Positions 43,671 through 53,341 are shown, counted from the stretch's first letter. The stretch: DNA of 64,000 nucleotides from UBA965 sp040396955 (GCA_040396955.1 JBBAWX010000004.1:163091-227090); one strand, 5' to 3'. Notes: generated by a model not told the origin, from the letters alone. Made by a program: numbers and translations.

Positions 43671-43706
43671 AACACCCCATGCTGACATGTGCCAGCATGG
43701 GGTGTT
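43671..43706 (-). terminator. Hairpin terminator of rplY
   Basis: A perfect 14-base stem AACACCCCATGCTG / CAGCATGGGGTGTT with an 8-base loop, 22 bases past the rplY stop; the minus strand continues TTGTTGT. Confidence 0.75.
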
Positions 43707-43728
43707 GGGTTGATACGCCGGTATCGGA

Positions 43729-44307
43729 TTAGGCGCTTTCGCCACCAGCGCTACGGCGCGTAGTGACCAAATTGACGACCAATTCATCTTCGCTGCTGAG
43801 CAAGACCACTCCGGCTGGCAATACGATGTCGCGCACCACAATTGATTTTTCGGCGCTATCGAGCACACTCACGTCGACTTCGATGTGCGTCGGAATGTTG
43901 CCTGGCAACGCACGTACGCGGATGTTGCCACCCTGGTTGTACATGGCATCGCCACGGTGGACAAGCGGGGATACGCCGACCAAGTGTATGCGCAATTCTA
44001 CGTCGACCGTCTCACTCATGTTGACAGCGTGGAAGTCGACGTGGATGATGGCACGGCTTACTGGGTGGCGCTGGTATGAGTGTACGAACGCTTGGATGGG
44101 CTCGGCTTCACCTTCGATGTGCAGATTGACCAGATTGGTGCGTCCGGCTTGGCGCATCAACGGCGCAAACGAACGCGCCTCGGTCTGGACTGCAATGGGG
44201 GCCAAGTGCTTGCCATAGACGGTGGCAGGCAATACGCCCTGCTTGCGCAACTGGGCTACCTTTTTGCCCAATACGGTGCGCTTGGTGAGTTTGATGTCGA
44301 TCGACAT
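43729..44307 (-). CDS. rplY: 50S ribosomal protein L25, long Ctc form
   Basis: A 192-residue L25/Ctc protein that binds 5S rRNA. The N-terminal L25 domain (KLTKRTVLGKKVAQLRKQG, VLPATVYGK) is followed by the TL5-type C-terminal beta domain (IHLVGVSPLVHRGD, LPGNIPTHIEVDVS). ATG 44307 follows AGGAG; a longer upstream frame is not supported. Confidence 0.93.
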   Translation of the reverse strand: MSIDIKLTKRTVLGKKVAQLRKQGVLPATVYGKHLAPIAVQTEARSFAPLMRQAGRTNLVNLHIEGEAEPIQAFVHSYQRHPVSRAIIHVDFHAVNMSETVDVELRIHLVGVSPLVHRGDAMYNQGGNIRVRALPGNIPTHIEVDVSVLDSAEKSIVVRDIVLPAGVVLLSSEDELVVNLVTTRRSAGGESA

Positions 44308-44407
44308 AATCACGACTCCTTGTGTCAGTACCTTCGCATGAATGCTACGGGAGTTCCCCGGCACAGTTGTGGATTGTAGCATATTCTGGTGTGAGATGCC
44401 AATGTGG

Positions 44408-46087
44408 TCATGCTTTTGGGGCGACGCGCATCGTGGTGTCGGCATGATAACTGACCAACCCCACCGGTCCGCCTTTGATGCGGCGCACCGCACTGCGTCG
44501 GCACAAATCGACGTCGACGGCTGGCTCATGGCGATGACTGCTGTAGTAGGCTGCCAGTTGCGCCGCTCTGAGTAGTGCTTGATCACTCAGCGCACGGCCA
44601 CTGTGTTTGACAATCACATGGGCGCCGGGGATACCACGAACGTGGAGCCAGAGATCGTTGGCATCGCCAATCGTAAATGTGACCAGCTGGTTTTGATAGG
44701 CGTTGCGCCCCACATAGGCAATCGTGCTGTCGTCGATGACGATGCGCAGTGGTGGCACAGGGCGAGCACGTGCCTGCTTGGGGATATCACTGGAGCGCAA
44801 CCAACCTGCTTGTAGGGCGTCACGCGCCACGGATTCGATGTTTTCGAAGGTGTCGGCCATGGCCAGGTATGCGAGGGTCTCGTCGATACCGCTCAGCTCG
44901 GTTTCGGCCGTGGTGATGCGCTCGGGGAGGCCTGCCACCGCCGCTTTGGCCTTATCGTACGCTTTAAAGCGTGCCTGTGCCTGGAGCGACGGGTTGACCC
45001 GTGGTTCGAGTTTGATGATCTGCCCGTCAACGACCAACTCGGTGCGATCGGGGGTGATTTCGTGCATGTAGGCGTAGATCATCTCGCCCTCCCAGCGTAG
45101 CTGATCCATGGCGTCAGCACGGGTCATTTCGTGGCGCAAATTGAGGAGTTGGCGCTCGATGCGCTCCCGGTACTCGCCGATGCGTTGACGTAAAAAATCA
45201 CGCCGGCGCTGGTAATCGCCGAGCATTTCGTGTGCGGTGTAATAGGCCACCACGGCGTCGTTGATGGAATCAACGCGTTGTGCGCCGGTCACATGACTCA
45301 AGTGGTATGCCGCAAATTGAATGGGTTGGTTGCTGTGTGGATCAGCAACAATGCACGCCTGTTGTGGCTCACAAAACAGGTCACGCAGGGCATGTACGAC
45401 CGCAGTCACCTCGTGGTGCCCACGCGCCACCGCTTCGCGGGCGAGTAGCGGTGATACACCGCGGAAGGTGGCTACGAGCGCTTTGGCGAGGTCAGGCTGG
45501 GCTGCAAGATCTGTGAGCATCTCAGCCGTGGCCGTTTGACGTGGGTCAGCCTTGACAATCGGCGGCGGTGGTTGATAGGCGTGTTGCGGCAGTGCAGTGC
45601 GTCGACTCATCTGTGCGGTCACTCGTTTGACACACTCAAGGATGGTGCCCTGCTCATCAAGTAAAAAGATATTGCTCCGCTGGTCCATGATTTCGACGAC
45701 GAGTTGCACCATGGTCAAGGTGGGCGCTTCATCGGTCGCTAACTCCTCCGTGTTGCGGGGTTCATGATTCTTGACTATACTAAGCACAATAATGCGCTCT
45801 AAGTCTGGCTGTGTGACAGCGGAGATGCGGCCTCCCTCCACGTATTTACGCAGGAGCAAGAGTAGTGGCGATGCATGGTCGACACCACGTGGGATGCGCT
45901 GTTGATGGAGCGCGATGCGCGCCCATTTTGGATGCGCCGATACGAGCAACCACTGGCGTTGGCGATGGTGATACAGCTCAAGGGCAATGCTGTGTGGTGA
46001 GGCAATCACACTGTCTTGAATCTTGGCGCCGACGAGTGAATGTAGTTGGTCACAGATGGCGCGTATGGCAAGCGTGTCAATCGTCAT
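44408..46087 (-). CDS. rqcH: NFACT-family ribosome quality control protein (RqcH-like)
   Basis: A 559-residue protein with the NFACT-N (FbpA) domain at the start (AIRAICDQLHSLVGAKIQ, MVQLVVEIMDQRSNIFLLD), a long coiled-coil middle and the NFACT-R/DUF814 domain at the end (DLWLHVRGIPGAHVIVKHSG). Bacterial RqcH binds stalled 50S subunits and adds C-terminal alanine tails. The start region abuts gmk, which diverges 21 bases away, so their promoters overlap. Confidence 0.9.
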   Translation of the reverse strand: MTIDTLAIRAICDQLHSLVGAKIQDSVIASPHSIALELYHHRQRQWLLVSAHPKWARIALHQQRIPRGVDHASPLLLLLRKYVEGGRISAVTQPDLERIIVLSIVKNHEPRNTEELATDEAPTLTMVQLVVEIMDQRSNIFLLDEQGTILECVKRVTAQMSRRTALPQHAYQPPPPIVKADPRQTATAEMLTDLAAQPDLAKALVATFRGVSPLLAREAVARGHHEVTAVVHALRDLFCEPQQACIVADPHSNQPIQFAAYHLSHVTGAQRVDSINDAVVAYYTAHEMLGDYQRRRDFLRQRIGEYRERIERQLLNLRHEMTRADAMDQLRWEGEMIYAYMHEITPDRTELVVDGQIIKLEPRVNPSLQAQARFKAYDKAKAAVAGLPERITTAETELSGIDETLAYLAMADTFENIESVARDALQAGWLRSSDIPKQARARPVPPLRIVIDDSTIAYVGRNAYQNQLVTFTIGDANDLWLHVRGIPGAHVIVKHSGRALSDQALLRAAQLAAYYSSHRHEPAVDVDLCRRSAVRRIKGGPVGLVSYHADTTMRVAPKA

Positions 46088-46108
46088 AGAAATGTGGTAC
46101 CTAGCACT

Positions 46109-46747
46109 ATGATGTCATTCGATGGTGAACTCAATCCATTATTGCGTGGTGACGCTGCTGCGCCGCTCATGCTGGTTATCTCCGGTCCGTCGGGTGTGGG
46201 CAAAGACGCCCTGGTGGCTCGCCTACGCGAGCTCGACGAGCCGTTTCACTTTGTCGTGACAGCTACGAGCCGGCCACCGCGTCCTACTGAACGCAACGGT
46301 GTTGACTACTTCTTCTATGATACACCCGGCTTTGAGCAGTTGATCGCCACCAACGAACTGGTGGAGTGGGCTGAAGTCTATGGGCACTACAAAGGTATCC
46401 CAAAGCATAGTATTCGTACCGGATTACAATCAGGGCGTAACGTGGTGCTTCGCATTGACGTACAAGGAGCAGCCACCCTCAAACGCCTACTTCCAGGAGC
46501 GATTCAGGTCTTTCTGGCGCCAGGTAATAGGCAAGAATTGGTAGAACGCCTGCAGGGGCGTGGCACCGAGAGTGCCGAACAATTTGAGCGTCGCATGAAT
46601 CAAGCAGAGCGGGAAATGGCGCAAGTGACGGCGTTCGATTATGTGGTCTTTAATCGGGCCGAGCAACTCGATGCCGCAGTCGCACAAATTCGAGCCATCC
46701 TGATGGCCGAGCAACAACGCGTCAGACCACGGAAGATTACCCTTTAG
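46109..46747 (+). CDS. gmk: Guanylate kinase
   Basis: About 212 residues. The P-loop SGPSGVGKDALVARL carries Asp where many have Ser/Thr after GK, followed by TATSRPPRPTERNGVDYFF and the GMP-binding NELVEWAEVYGHYKG. ATG 46109 or 46112 is chosen because upstream codons lack family similarity; no strong Shine-Dalgarno is seen. First gene of a plus-strand run. Confidence 0.93.
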   Translation: MMSFDGELNPLLRGDAAAPLMLVISGPSGVGKDALVARLRELDEPFHFVVTATSRPPRPTERNGVDYFFYDTPGFEQLIATNELVEWAEVYGHYKGIPKHSIRTGLQSGRNVVLRIDVQGAATLKRLLPGAIQVFLAPGNRQELVERLQGRGTESAEQFERRMNQAEREMAQVTAFDYVVFNRAEQLDAAVAQIRAILMAEQQRVRPRKITL

Positions 46748-46817
46748 GGGCCAAAGGTGGGCGGGAGCCCACGCGATTACACGCGATCAAGCAAGTACAC
46801 AAGGAAGGACCACAGTC

Positions 46818-47327
46818 ATGAATCTATATGAGCGGTTACAGCACGATATGAAAGAGGCCATGAAGGCCCGTGATAGTGAGCGCGTCGACGTGCTCCGTAT
46901 GGCGATGAGTGCCATTAAGGCGGCCCATTCCAACCAAGTCAAGCAAGCGTACGATGCTGCCGGTGGGGATGCCAATCCCGTAGCGAGTGAAGCCGCCGCA
47001 CAGGCGGTGGTGTTGTCGGAAATCCAGATGCAGGACATTGTGGCCAAAGAAGTCAAGCGCCGCCACGAGTCAGCGGGTATGTTTACCAAGGGGAATCGCC
47101 CCGAACTCGCCGAAAAAGAACTCCGCGAAGTGCGTGTCCTTGAGTCGTATTTGCCGAAAATGATGGAAGCCGATGAGCTACGGCCGCTGATTGTTGGCAT
47201 CATTCAGTCGGTGGGAGCGCAGGGGGCAAGCGACATGAACAAAGTCATGCCTGTGGTCATGCAACAGTTCAAAGGCAAAGCCGATGGGCGCCTGCTGAAT
47301 CAGTTGGTGAGAGAGCTTTTGAGTTAG
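46818..47327 (+). CDS. yqeY: GatB/YqeY domain protein
   Basis: A 169-residue protein. It has YERLQHDMKEAMKARDSERVDVLRM at the start, RHESAGMFTKGNRPELAEKELRE and the LESYLPKMM segment, then a GatB/YqeY tRNA-binding-like end. YqeY is widely conserved but not well understood; related domains are in tRNA amidotransferase GatB. AAGGAAGG precedes the ATG. Confidence 0.92.
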   Translation: MNLYERLQHDMKEAMKARDSERVDVLRMAMSAIKAAHSNQVKQAYDAAGGDANPVASEAAAQAVVLSEIQMQDIVAKEVKRRHESAGMFTKGNRPELAEKELREVRVLESYLPKMMEADELRPLIVGIIQSVGAQGASDMNKVMPVVMQQFKGKADGRLLNQLVRELLS

Positions 47328-47352
47328 TTGCGCATACGTAGAGCGAGTAGGC

Positions 47353-49500
47353 ATGAAATTTCCACTTCCGACATGGCGTAACCCGTTGCCACAGCCACAG
47401 CGCTTGATGTGGCTGGCAGGGGTGTTGTTGACGGCGGTCTACTGGGTGGTCTTTGCCATCCAACCGGCCTCCGTGACGGGGGTGGTGGTCGGAAGTCCGA
47501 GCCCGGTCGATGTGACTGCGCCACGCAGTGTCACGTTTGTCAGTGAGTCATTGACCAAGCAAACGCAGGAGCAAGCAGCTGCGAATCCGGCTTTGCAGGT
47601 CTACACGGTGGACGTCTACAAAGTCTTGATGTTGAAATCTCAGTTGGCCGCTTTGCTCAGTGATATTAGCGAAATCCGTGGTCAGGGTGGCACCTGGCGC
47701 AGCCGCATGGAGCGCATTGATGCCCTTGATGCTGCGCTCGATGTCGATCTAGTGCCCCGCCCGATTGCACAACAACTCACCGACATGAGCGAAAGTGATT
47801 GGGTGCGTTTGAGCGGTCAAATTTTGGCCATCCACGACCAGGCCATTCGTGACGCCGATAATTATCTTGATCCTGAGACCATCGAACGCCTCAACACCGA
47901 CATTATCCCCACGTACATCAGTGCGACGACCGATCCCGCCGTGCGCGAATTAATCCTGCGTTTCATACAGCCCTTTCTTCAAGTCAATGTCGACATCGAC
48001 GTCGCCAAGACTGCTGCGGCTCAAGATGCGGCCCGTGCCCAAGTGAGCCCAGTCACCATTGCCGTACAGCAAGGTGAAAGTATCGTGCGTGTCGGAGATG
48101 TGGTCAGTCTTATCACCTACGAAAAACTCCAGGCGGTGGGGGCGCTTACCACGCGTTCGAGTTGGGTGGAGGTTATCGGTCAGTTCCTATTGGCCATCGT
48201 CTTGAGCGCACTCTGGGGGTTAACGCTGTGGCGTGGCGATCGTCACATCGTCACCAATTTGCCCCAACTCTTGACGGTTGTCGTCTTGATTGGTGTCACA
48301 ACCATGGTGGCGCGCCTCGGGTCATTCGTCAGCCCACTGTTGCTGACAACGGCCCCCATCATGATGATGGCCATGCTTTTTACCACGCTCTTCGGGATGC
48401 GCACTTCAAGCCTGATTACTGCCAATGTGGGCATGGTGTTGTTGATTATTGCCGGTGGCTCGCTCATCTACGCGTTGCCACCAGTAGTGGCGGCATTTGT
48501 GGCCATTGCTTCGATGCGCCAGGTCAATCGATCGCTGGTATTTGTCAATGCCGGTGTGGTGGCCGTCATTGGGAGCGTCTTGTTGACCATCGGTCTATTT
48601 GCCTTCGTGGAGGGGAGTTTTGTTTGGGAGACCATGGGGCCGGTGTTGGTGGCCACGAGTGCTGGCGCCATGATTTCTGCACTTCTTGCCCTTGGTCTGT
48701 ACAACGTGGTAGGGCGCTTTGCCGGTGTCGTTACCCAGTTCCACTTGCTCGAATGGGCCCACCCCAAACAACCCTTGCTCCGACGCTTGATGCGTGAAGC
48801 GCCAGGCACCTACTACCACAGCATCTCGGTGGGGAATTTGGCTGAAAACGCCGCTGAAGCGATTGGCGCCGATGGTCTTTTGTTGCGGGTGGCCTCGTAT
48901 TACCACGACATCGGCAAACTCAAACGCCCGTATTTTTTTACCGATAATCAGAGCGAAGGGGTCAATCTCCACGATACTGTGACACCCAGTGAAAGTGCGG
49001 CGATTATTATCGACCATGTGCGCGATGGCGTAGTGATGGCACAAAATGCCGGTTTGCCCACCATTCTCATCGATTTCATCCGCACCCATCACGGTACGTC
49101 GGTGGTGCGCTACTTCTTCAACAAAGCGCGTACGCTTGACCCGGACGTTGATGTGCGTGAATTCACCTACCCGGGTCCCATTCCATTTACGCGTGAACAG
49201 GTGATTATGATGCTTGCTGACAGCGTGGAAGCCACCGTGCGCTCGAAAGTGCAAAGCGGAGCGGTCGCCACCAAGAGTAATGGCAACGGGGTGACCATCG
49301 ATGAACTCGTTGGCTCCATCATCCAAGAGCGTATCGACACCTTGCAGATGGTCAATGCGCCGATTACCTTTGATGAGTTGACTCGTGTGCGTAAAACATT
49401 CGTGTCGACTCTGATGGGCATTTATCATACTAGGGTCGATTACACCCCCAAAAAATCCCCCGCCAGCGAACCAGTGGTGGAAGCACAAGGACATATTTAA
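47353..49500 (+). CDS. PgpH-type 7TM HD-domain phosphodiesterase
   Basis: A 715-residue protein. An N-terminal helix, an outside 7TMR-HDED domain (about 45-270), seven membrane helices (about 275-450) and a cytoplasmic HD domain with LMREAPGTYYHSISVGNLAE, YYHDIGKLKRP (HD at about 518) and IRTHHGTS. In Listeria and others PgpH degrades cyclic di-AMP. The run pgpH-ybeY-dgkA is a classic gene order. Confidence 0.92.
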   Translation: MKFPLPTWRNPLPQPQRLMWLAGVLLTAVYWVVFAIQPASVTGVVVGSPSPVDVTAPRSVTFVSESLTKQTQEQAAANPALQVYTVDVYKVLMLKSQLAALLSDISEIRGQGGTWRSRMERIDALDAALDVDLVPRPIAQQLTDMSESDWVRLSGQILAIHDQAIRDADNYLDPETIERLNTDIIPTYISATTDPAVRELILRFIQPFLQVNVDIDVAKTAAAQDAARAQVSPVTIAVQQGESIVRVGDVVSLITYEKLQAVGALTTRSSWVEVIGQFLLAIVLSALWGLTLWRGDRHIVTNLPQLLTVVVLIGVTTMVARLGSFVSPLLLTTAPIMMMAMLFTTLFGMRTSSLITANVGMVLLIIAGGSLIYALPPVVAAFVAIASMRQVNRSLVFVNAGVVAVIGSVLLTIGLFAFVEGSFVWETMGPVLVATSAGAMISALLALGLYNVVGRFAGVVTQFHLLEWAHPKQPLLRRLMREAPGTYYHSISVGNLAENAAEAIGADGLLLRVASYYHDIGKLKRPYFFTDNQSEGVNLHDTVTPSESAAIIIDHVRDGVVMAQNAGLPTILIDFIRTHHGTSVVRYFFNKARTLDPDVDVREFTYPGPIPFTREQVIMMLADSVEATVRSKVQSGAVATKSNGNGVTIDELVGSIIQERIDTLQMVNAPITFDELTRVRKTFVSTLMGIYHTRVDYTPKKSPASEPVVEAQGHI

Positions 49501-49502
49501 TC

Positions 49503-49976
49503 ATGCCACACACGATTAGCGTACAACGGGCCGATGCGTTGGCAGACATCGCCATCGATGAGGCACTCATCGAGCAGGCTGCCCAGGTCACATTGCAACA
49601 AGTGGGGGTTGTTGAGCCCTGCGAACTTGCCGTCTATGTGACTACGAGCGCTGAGATTCACGAACTCAACCGCACATATCGGCATATTGATGCGCCAACC
49701 GACGTGCTCTCGTTTGCGGACGATGGTGATGATGATACGTTTGTCTCTGCCCCCGACCACGCTCGATACCTCGGTGATATAGCGATTTCTTGGCAGCACG
49801 TGGTCGATCAGGCGGCTGAATACGCGCATAGTCAAGCCCGCGAATTAGCCTTTTTGACGGTGCATGGTGTGCTCCATTTGCTGGGGTATGACCATGAGCA
49901 GGGCGATGATGCCGATGCCGAAATGCGTGCCATGCAACAACAAATTATGGCCGTGTTACAGCTGTCACGGGAGTAA
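49503..49976 (+). CDS. ybeY: Endoribonuclease YbeY
   Basis: A 157-residue metal-dependent RNase for rRNA maturation and quality control. The zinc motif HGVLHLLGYDHEQ (H-x3-H-x5-H) and the upstream RHIDAPTDVLSFADD are diagnostic. It starts 2 bases after pgpH. Confidence 0.95.
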   Translation: MPHTISVQRADALADIAIDEALIEQAAQVTLQQVGVVEPCELAVYVTTSAEIHELNRTYRHIDAPTDVLSFADDGDDDTFVSAPDHARYLGDIAISWQHVVDQAAEYAHSQARELAFLTVHGVLHLLGYDHEQGDDADAEMRAMQQQIMAVLQLSRE

Positions 49977-49978
49977 GT

Positions 49979-50368
49979 ATGCCACCACTGCAACGACGTG
50001 GGCATGCCCCGCCGCTCTGGCGTTCATTCGGCTTTGCAATCCGTGGTATTGTGCAGGTCTTTCGTACCGAACGCAACTTTCAAATTCATGTTGGTGCCAT
50101 GCTTGTGGTCAATGTGGCGGCGTGGTGGCGTGGTTGTACCGCGTTTGAATGGGCCGTGTTGTGGTTGACCATGGGGTTGGTGTTGGTGGCCGAAATGCTC
50201 AATACGGCACTCGAATACGCCATCGATTTACTCCACCCAGACCAGGATCCCTTGGCGGGCGCCGTCAAGGACATTGCGGCCGGTGCCGTGCTTGTGGCCG
50301 CCCTGGTGGCTGTAATTGTCGCGTTTTGCATACTTGGAATCCCAATGATACGATGGATGGTGCCATGA
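49979..50368 (+). CDS. dgkA: Diacylglycerol kinase family protein (DgkA/undecaprenol kinase)
   Basis: A 129-residue membrane protein with three helices. FRTERNFQIHVGAM, VLVAEMLNTALEYAIDL (catalytic Glu) and AVKDIAAGAVLVAAL are conserved. In Gram-positive-type bacteria such proteins phosphorylate undecaprenol. It overlaps the glycosyltransferase by 4 bases, and uppP and uppS also lie in the window. Confidence 0.93.
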   Translation: MPPLQRRGHAPPLWRSFGFAIRGIVQVFRTERNFQIHVGAMLVVNVAAWWRGCTAFEWAVLWLTMGLVLVAEMLNTALEYAIDLLHPDQDPLAGAVKDIAAGAVLVAALVAVIVAFCILGIPMIRWMVP

Positions 50369-51564
50369 ATATTCTTGCTCTTACTCCCTATGCCCCATGG
50401 CCACCCTACGGAGGTGGCACTATGCGCATGTTTCAGTTGATCCGTGGTATCAGTGCACATTTCCAAGTGACCTGCTTGTCGTTTGTTGATGCGAGTGCCG
50501 ATCAAACGGCCATCAGCCACGCCATGCAACCCACGCAGATGGCCTTTGTGGTTGGGCGACCGCCGCGCTCGTTGTGGCGGCGTGCGTGGCAGAGCGTCAC
50601 CCACCCATGGCCCGATATGGCTCTGCGCAACTGGGATGCGGATTATGAACGCGTGTTAAAAGGGACCCTTGAGCGTGGCCACTACGATGTAGTTATCGCA
50701 TTCAGCATCGAAATGGCTCCGTACCTTGCGGTGGCACGTTCCTATGGCGTCAAAACGGTGTTCGATCAATTCAACGCAGAGTACCTGATTCAAAAACGGG
50801 CCTTTTTGGCCGATATTGGCCATCTCACGCGGTGGCATGGTGCGTTGTATTCTTTGGTGCAGTGGCTCAAGCTCCGGCGTTTTGAGCAACAGGCGATTGC
50901 GCATTGCGATCTCCTTACCGTGGTCTCGCCCGGTGATGCAGATTCGCTCCGCGTGCTTGATGCAACCGTGCACCCCGTTGTCGTCCCCAATGGCGTTGAT
51001 ACGCGCTACTTTGATCGTCGTGGCATCGCGGCTCACCCATTTCAACGTCCGACGTTGGTGTTTAGTGGGACGCTTGATTACCGTGCGAATGTGGATGCGT
51101 TACGGTGGTTTGTGACAGAAGTGTTGCCACTCGTGCGCAGACAAATCCCTGATGCAGTCTTGATTGCGGTGGGTCGCCGCCCGCATCCAGCACTCCAACA
51201 GCTCCAAGCACAAGGATTACTCTCGTTGACGGGCGAAGTCGCTGATACGCGCCCGTACATGGTTGGGGCACATGTCTACGTGGTACCAATGCGCATCGGT
51301 GGTGGAGTCCGCCTCAAAGTGCTCGAAGCGCTAGCACTTGGTGTGCCGCTGGTAAGCACATCGTTGGGTATCGACGGCATTGAAGGATTTTCTCCGCAAT
51401 TATGCCGAATTGCCGATGATGCCGCGAGTATGGCCCAGGCCATCGTGGATGTGCTCGATGAGCCACCCGACACCAGCCAAGCACGGGTGTTTGTCCAACA
51501 CATGTACGATTGGCAAGTCATCGTGCCTATCATTGTAAAGGAATTGCAAAAAATCACTGCATAA
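50365..51564 (+). CDS. GT4-family glycosyltransferase
   Basis: A 399-residue GT-B transferase. It begins MNILALTPYAPWPPYGGGTMR and has VVPNGVDTRYF, LVFSGTLDYRANVDAL and the C-terminal VPMRIGGGVRLKVLEALALGVPLV. It resembles glycosyltransferases of polysaccharide or glycolipid synthesis; the donor and acceptor are not known. Start by ATGA overlap with dgkA. Confidence 0.86.
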   Translation: MNILALTPYAPWPPYGGGTMRMFQLIRGISAHFQVTCLSFVDASADQTAISHAMQPTQMAFVVGRPPRSLWRRAWQSVTHPWPDMALRNWDADYERVLKGTLERGHYDVVIAFSIEMAPYLAVARSYGVKTVFDQFNAEYLIQKRAFLADIGHLTRWHGALYSLVQWLKLRRFEQQAIAHCDLLTVVSPGDADSLRVLDATVHPVVVPNGVDTRYFDRRGIAAHPFQRPTLVFSGTLDYRANVDALRWFVTEVLPLVRRQIPDAVLIAVGRRPHPALQQLQAQGLLSLTGEVADTRPYMVGAHVYVVPMRIGGGVRLKVLEALALGVPLVSTSLGIDGIEGFSPQLCRIADDAASMAQAIVDVLDEPPDTSQARVFVQHMYDWQVIVPIIVKELQKITA

Positions 51565-51720
51565 TGACGGCATGTTCCATCGGAGAACGGTCGTTTTGTA
51601 ATCTGCACTACATGGAACTGGTTGTGTTTTTTTGACAGAGTGCTATGGTATGAAGAGACAACTCACACGTATTCTGGTGGTTGCGATGCCATCGATGACG
51701 CCTGACAGAGGAATCATTCC

Positions 51721-52095
51721 ATGAACGATGCGCGATTGCAAATGTTGGAGCGCCTCAGCGAAGATGAGTCGCTCGTCGGTGATCTCGGTGGTGAGGCCGC
51801 CGAGACGTTGCGGGCATGGGCGGTAGCAAAAGGCGAAGCCGAAGCCCTCCGGAGTGACATCGATGATGCCACCGTCCAACAGCATATCCGTGCGATACGC
51901 ACGGCAACTCGGGTGGCTGCGGCCAATGGTGGCGATCCAAGCGTGGCGCAACAACATCTTGACACGATTTTGATGACTCCGAGTGCCACTCTGGCGATTC
52001 GCACGACGCCACTTGCCAATCAGGTGTTGTTGCCGCCACCTCCGCCACCGTGGTGGGCCCGCCTATGGCCGTGGTACAAACAAGGACAATCATGA
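51721..52095 (+). CDS. Uncharacterised small protein with polyproline tail
   Basis: A 124-residue protein, not recognised. The body is helical and acidic (LERLSEDESLVGDLGGEAAETLRAW in part), and the tail has seven consecutive prolines or near (LLPPPPPPWWARLWPWYK), a stall-prone stretch that would need EF-P. Its stop overlaps the next gene's ATG (ATGA), so it is coupled to the PLD protein. A spaced TTGACA near 51632 may belong to its promoter. GGAATCATTCC precedes the ATG. Confidence 0.6.
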   Translation: MNDARLQMLERLSEDESLVGDLGGEAAETLRAWAVAKGEAEALRSDIDDATVQQHIRAIRTATRVAAANGGDPSVAQQHLDTILMTPSATLAIRTTPLANQVLLPPPPPPWWARLWPWYKQGQS

Positions 52096-53243
52096 AGAAC
52101 AAACGCTTCAACTGGCGGCGCATCGCCGCCTACATACTTGTGCTGATGGTAATCGTGTTTTTTGGTGATGAACTCCTCCCTGCCGACGATGGGACTGCCC
52201 CGTCGGATCCATCCACCCCCGCAAGCACCCCGCCCACCCCCGCACCGGTTGTCCGTGATCAAACGGTGACGCTCTACTTGACGACGCCGTTCTTGGTGTA
52301 CCCCGATGTGCGTGATAATCGGCAAGCTCCCCCCGGGTATCAGACCCTGCTCGCCGATGTGACTGCGGCCACGCGAAGCATCGATGTTGCTGTCTTTGAC
52401 ATCGATCTTCCTGAGCTGGGTGAGGCGCTTGTGGCTGCCGCTCAACGCGGTGTGCAGGTTCGGGTGGCCTTCGACGATGAAAACCTCGAGGATGCGCGGG
52501 TCGCCGCCTTGATTGGCTCCCTTGAAGATGCCGGGATTGCCACCCGTGGTGATGGCCGCGAGCCCTTCATGCATGAGAAAGTCGTTGTGGTTGACGAACG
52601 CATCGTGTGGACAGGGTCGTGGAATCTGACCATGAACGATACCTACCGTAACAACAATAATTTTTTGCGGATCGTGAACCCTACCATGGCGCAGGCGTAT
52701 ACCACCGAGGTCGATCAACTCATGAATGATCAGTTCGGAAATAATAAACAGAGTAATGCTCCGCATCCCGTCATCGCACTCAACGACGGCTCGTTTCAGT
52801 TCTTTTTTGCGCCGGTCGACGATATCAATGTGCACGTGGTCGATGCCATTGCACAGGCCAAATCATCGGTGCACTTTATGGCCTTCTCCTACACCGACGA
52901 CGCCATTGCCGCTGCCATGATCGAAGCGCATCAACGTGGTGTGCAGGTCGAGGGTGTATTTGAGCGTCAAAATGCCAAGGGAACCGGTGCCGAGTACGAG
53001 AATTTGCGCGATGCGGGTATCCCGGTCGAGGTCGACGGCAACTGCTATATCATGCACCACAAGACGATGATTATCGATAATCGCTATGTCATTACCGGAT
53101 CGTACAATTTCACCAAAAGTGCCGAGCAAAGCAACGACGAAAACTTGCTCCTCATCGACAGCCCAGCCCTAGCTGCCGAGTATCAGGCCGAATATGCGCG
53201 TATCAAAGAGCAAGCACTTGCTCCGTTGACCTGCGGCTCGTAA
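52092..53243 (+). CDS. Membrane-anchored phospholipase D-like nuclease/phosphodiesterase
   Basis: A 383-residue protein with an N-terminal membrane helix (IAAYILVLMVIVFF) and a Pro/Thr linker, then two PLD HKD motifs: MHEKVVVVDERIVWTGSWN and MHHKTMIIDNRYVITGSYNF. Both keep His, Lys and Asp and the following Ser/Asn, so a complete active site is predicted. The family includes bacterial Nuc nucleases and phospholipases; substrate is not known. The catalytic part would be on the outside. Coupled to the preceding polyproline protein. Confidence 0.87.
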   Translation: MKNKRFNWRRIAAYILVLMVIVFFGDELLPADDGTAPSDPSTPASTPPTPAPVVRDQTVTLYLTTPFLVYPDVRDNRQAPPGYQTLLADVTAATRSIDVAVFDIDLPELGEALVAAAQRGVQVRVAFDDENLEDARVAALIGSLEDAGIATRGDGREPFMHEKVVVVDERIVWTGSWNLTMNDTYRNNNNFLRIVNPTMAQAYTTEVDQLMNDQFGNNKQSNAPHPVIALNDGSFQFFFAPVDDINVHVVDAIAQAKSSVHFMAFSYTDDAIAAAMIEAHQRGVQVEGVFERQNAKGTGAEYENLRDAGIPVEVDGNCYIMHHKTMIIDNRYVITGSYNFTKSAEQSNDENLLLIDSPALAAEYQAEYARIKEQALAPLTCGS

Positions 53244-53270
53244 ATCGCATACACCGTCGTAATTGACCTA

Positions 53271-53303
53271 ACCACACGACCACGTGCTCCGTGGTCGTGT
53301 GGT
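53271..53303 (+). terminator. Hairpin terminator after the PLD gene
   Basis: A perfect 14-base stem ACCACACGACCACG / CGTGGTCGTGTGGT with loop TGCTC, 27 bases past the stop; no U tract. Confidence 0.65.
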
Positions 53304-53341
53304 ATGCTGTCTGCAAACATGGTTAGTCAGAAAGAAGCGTC

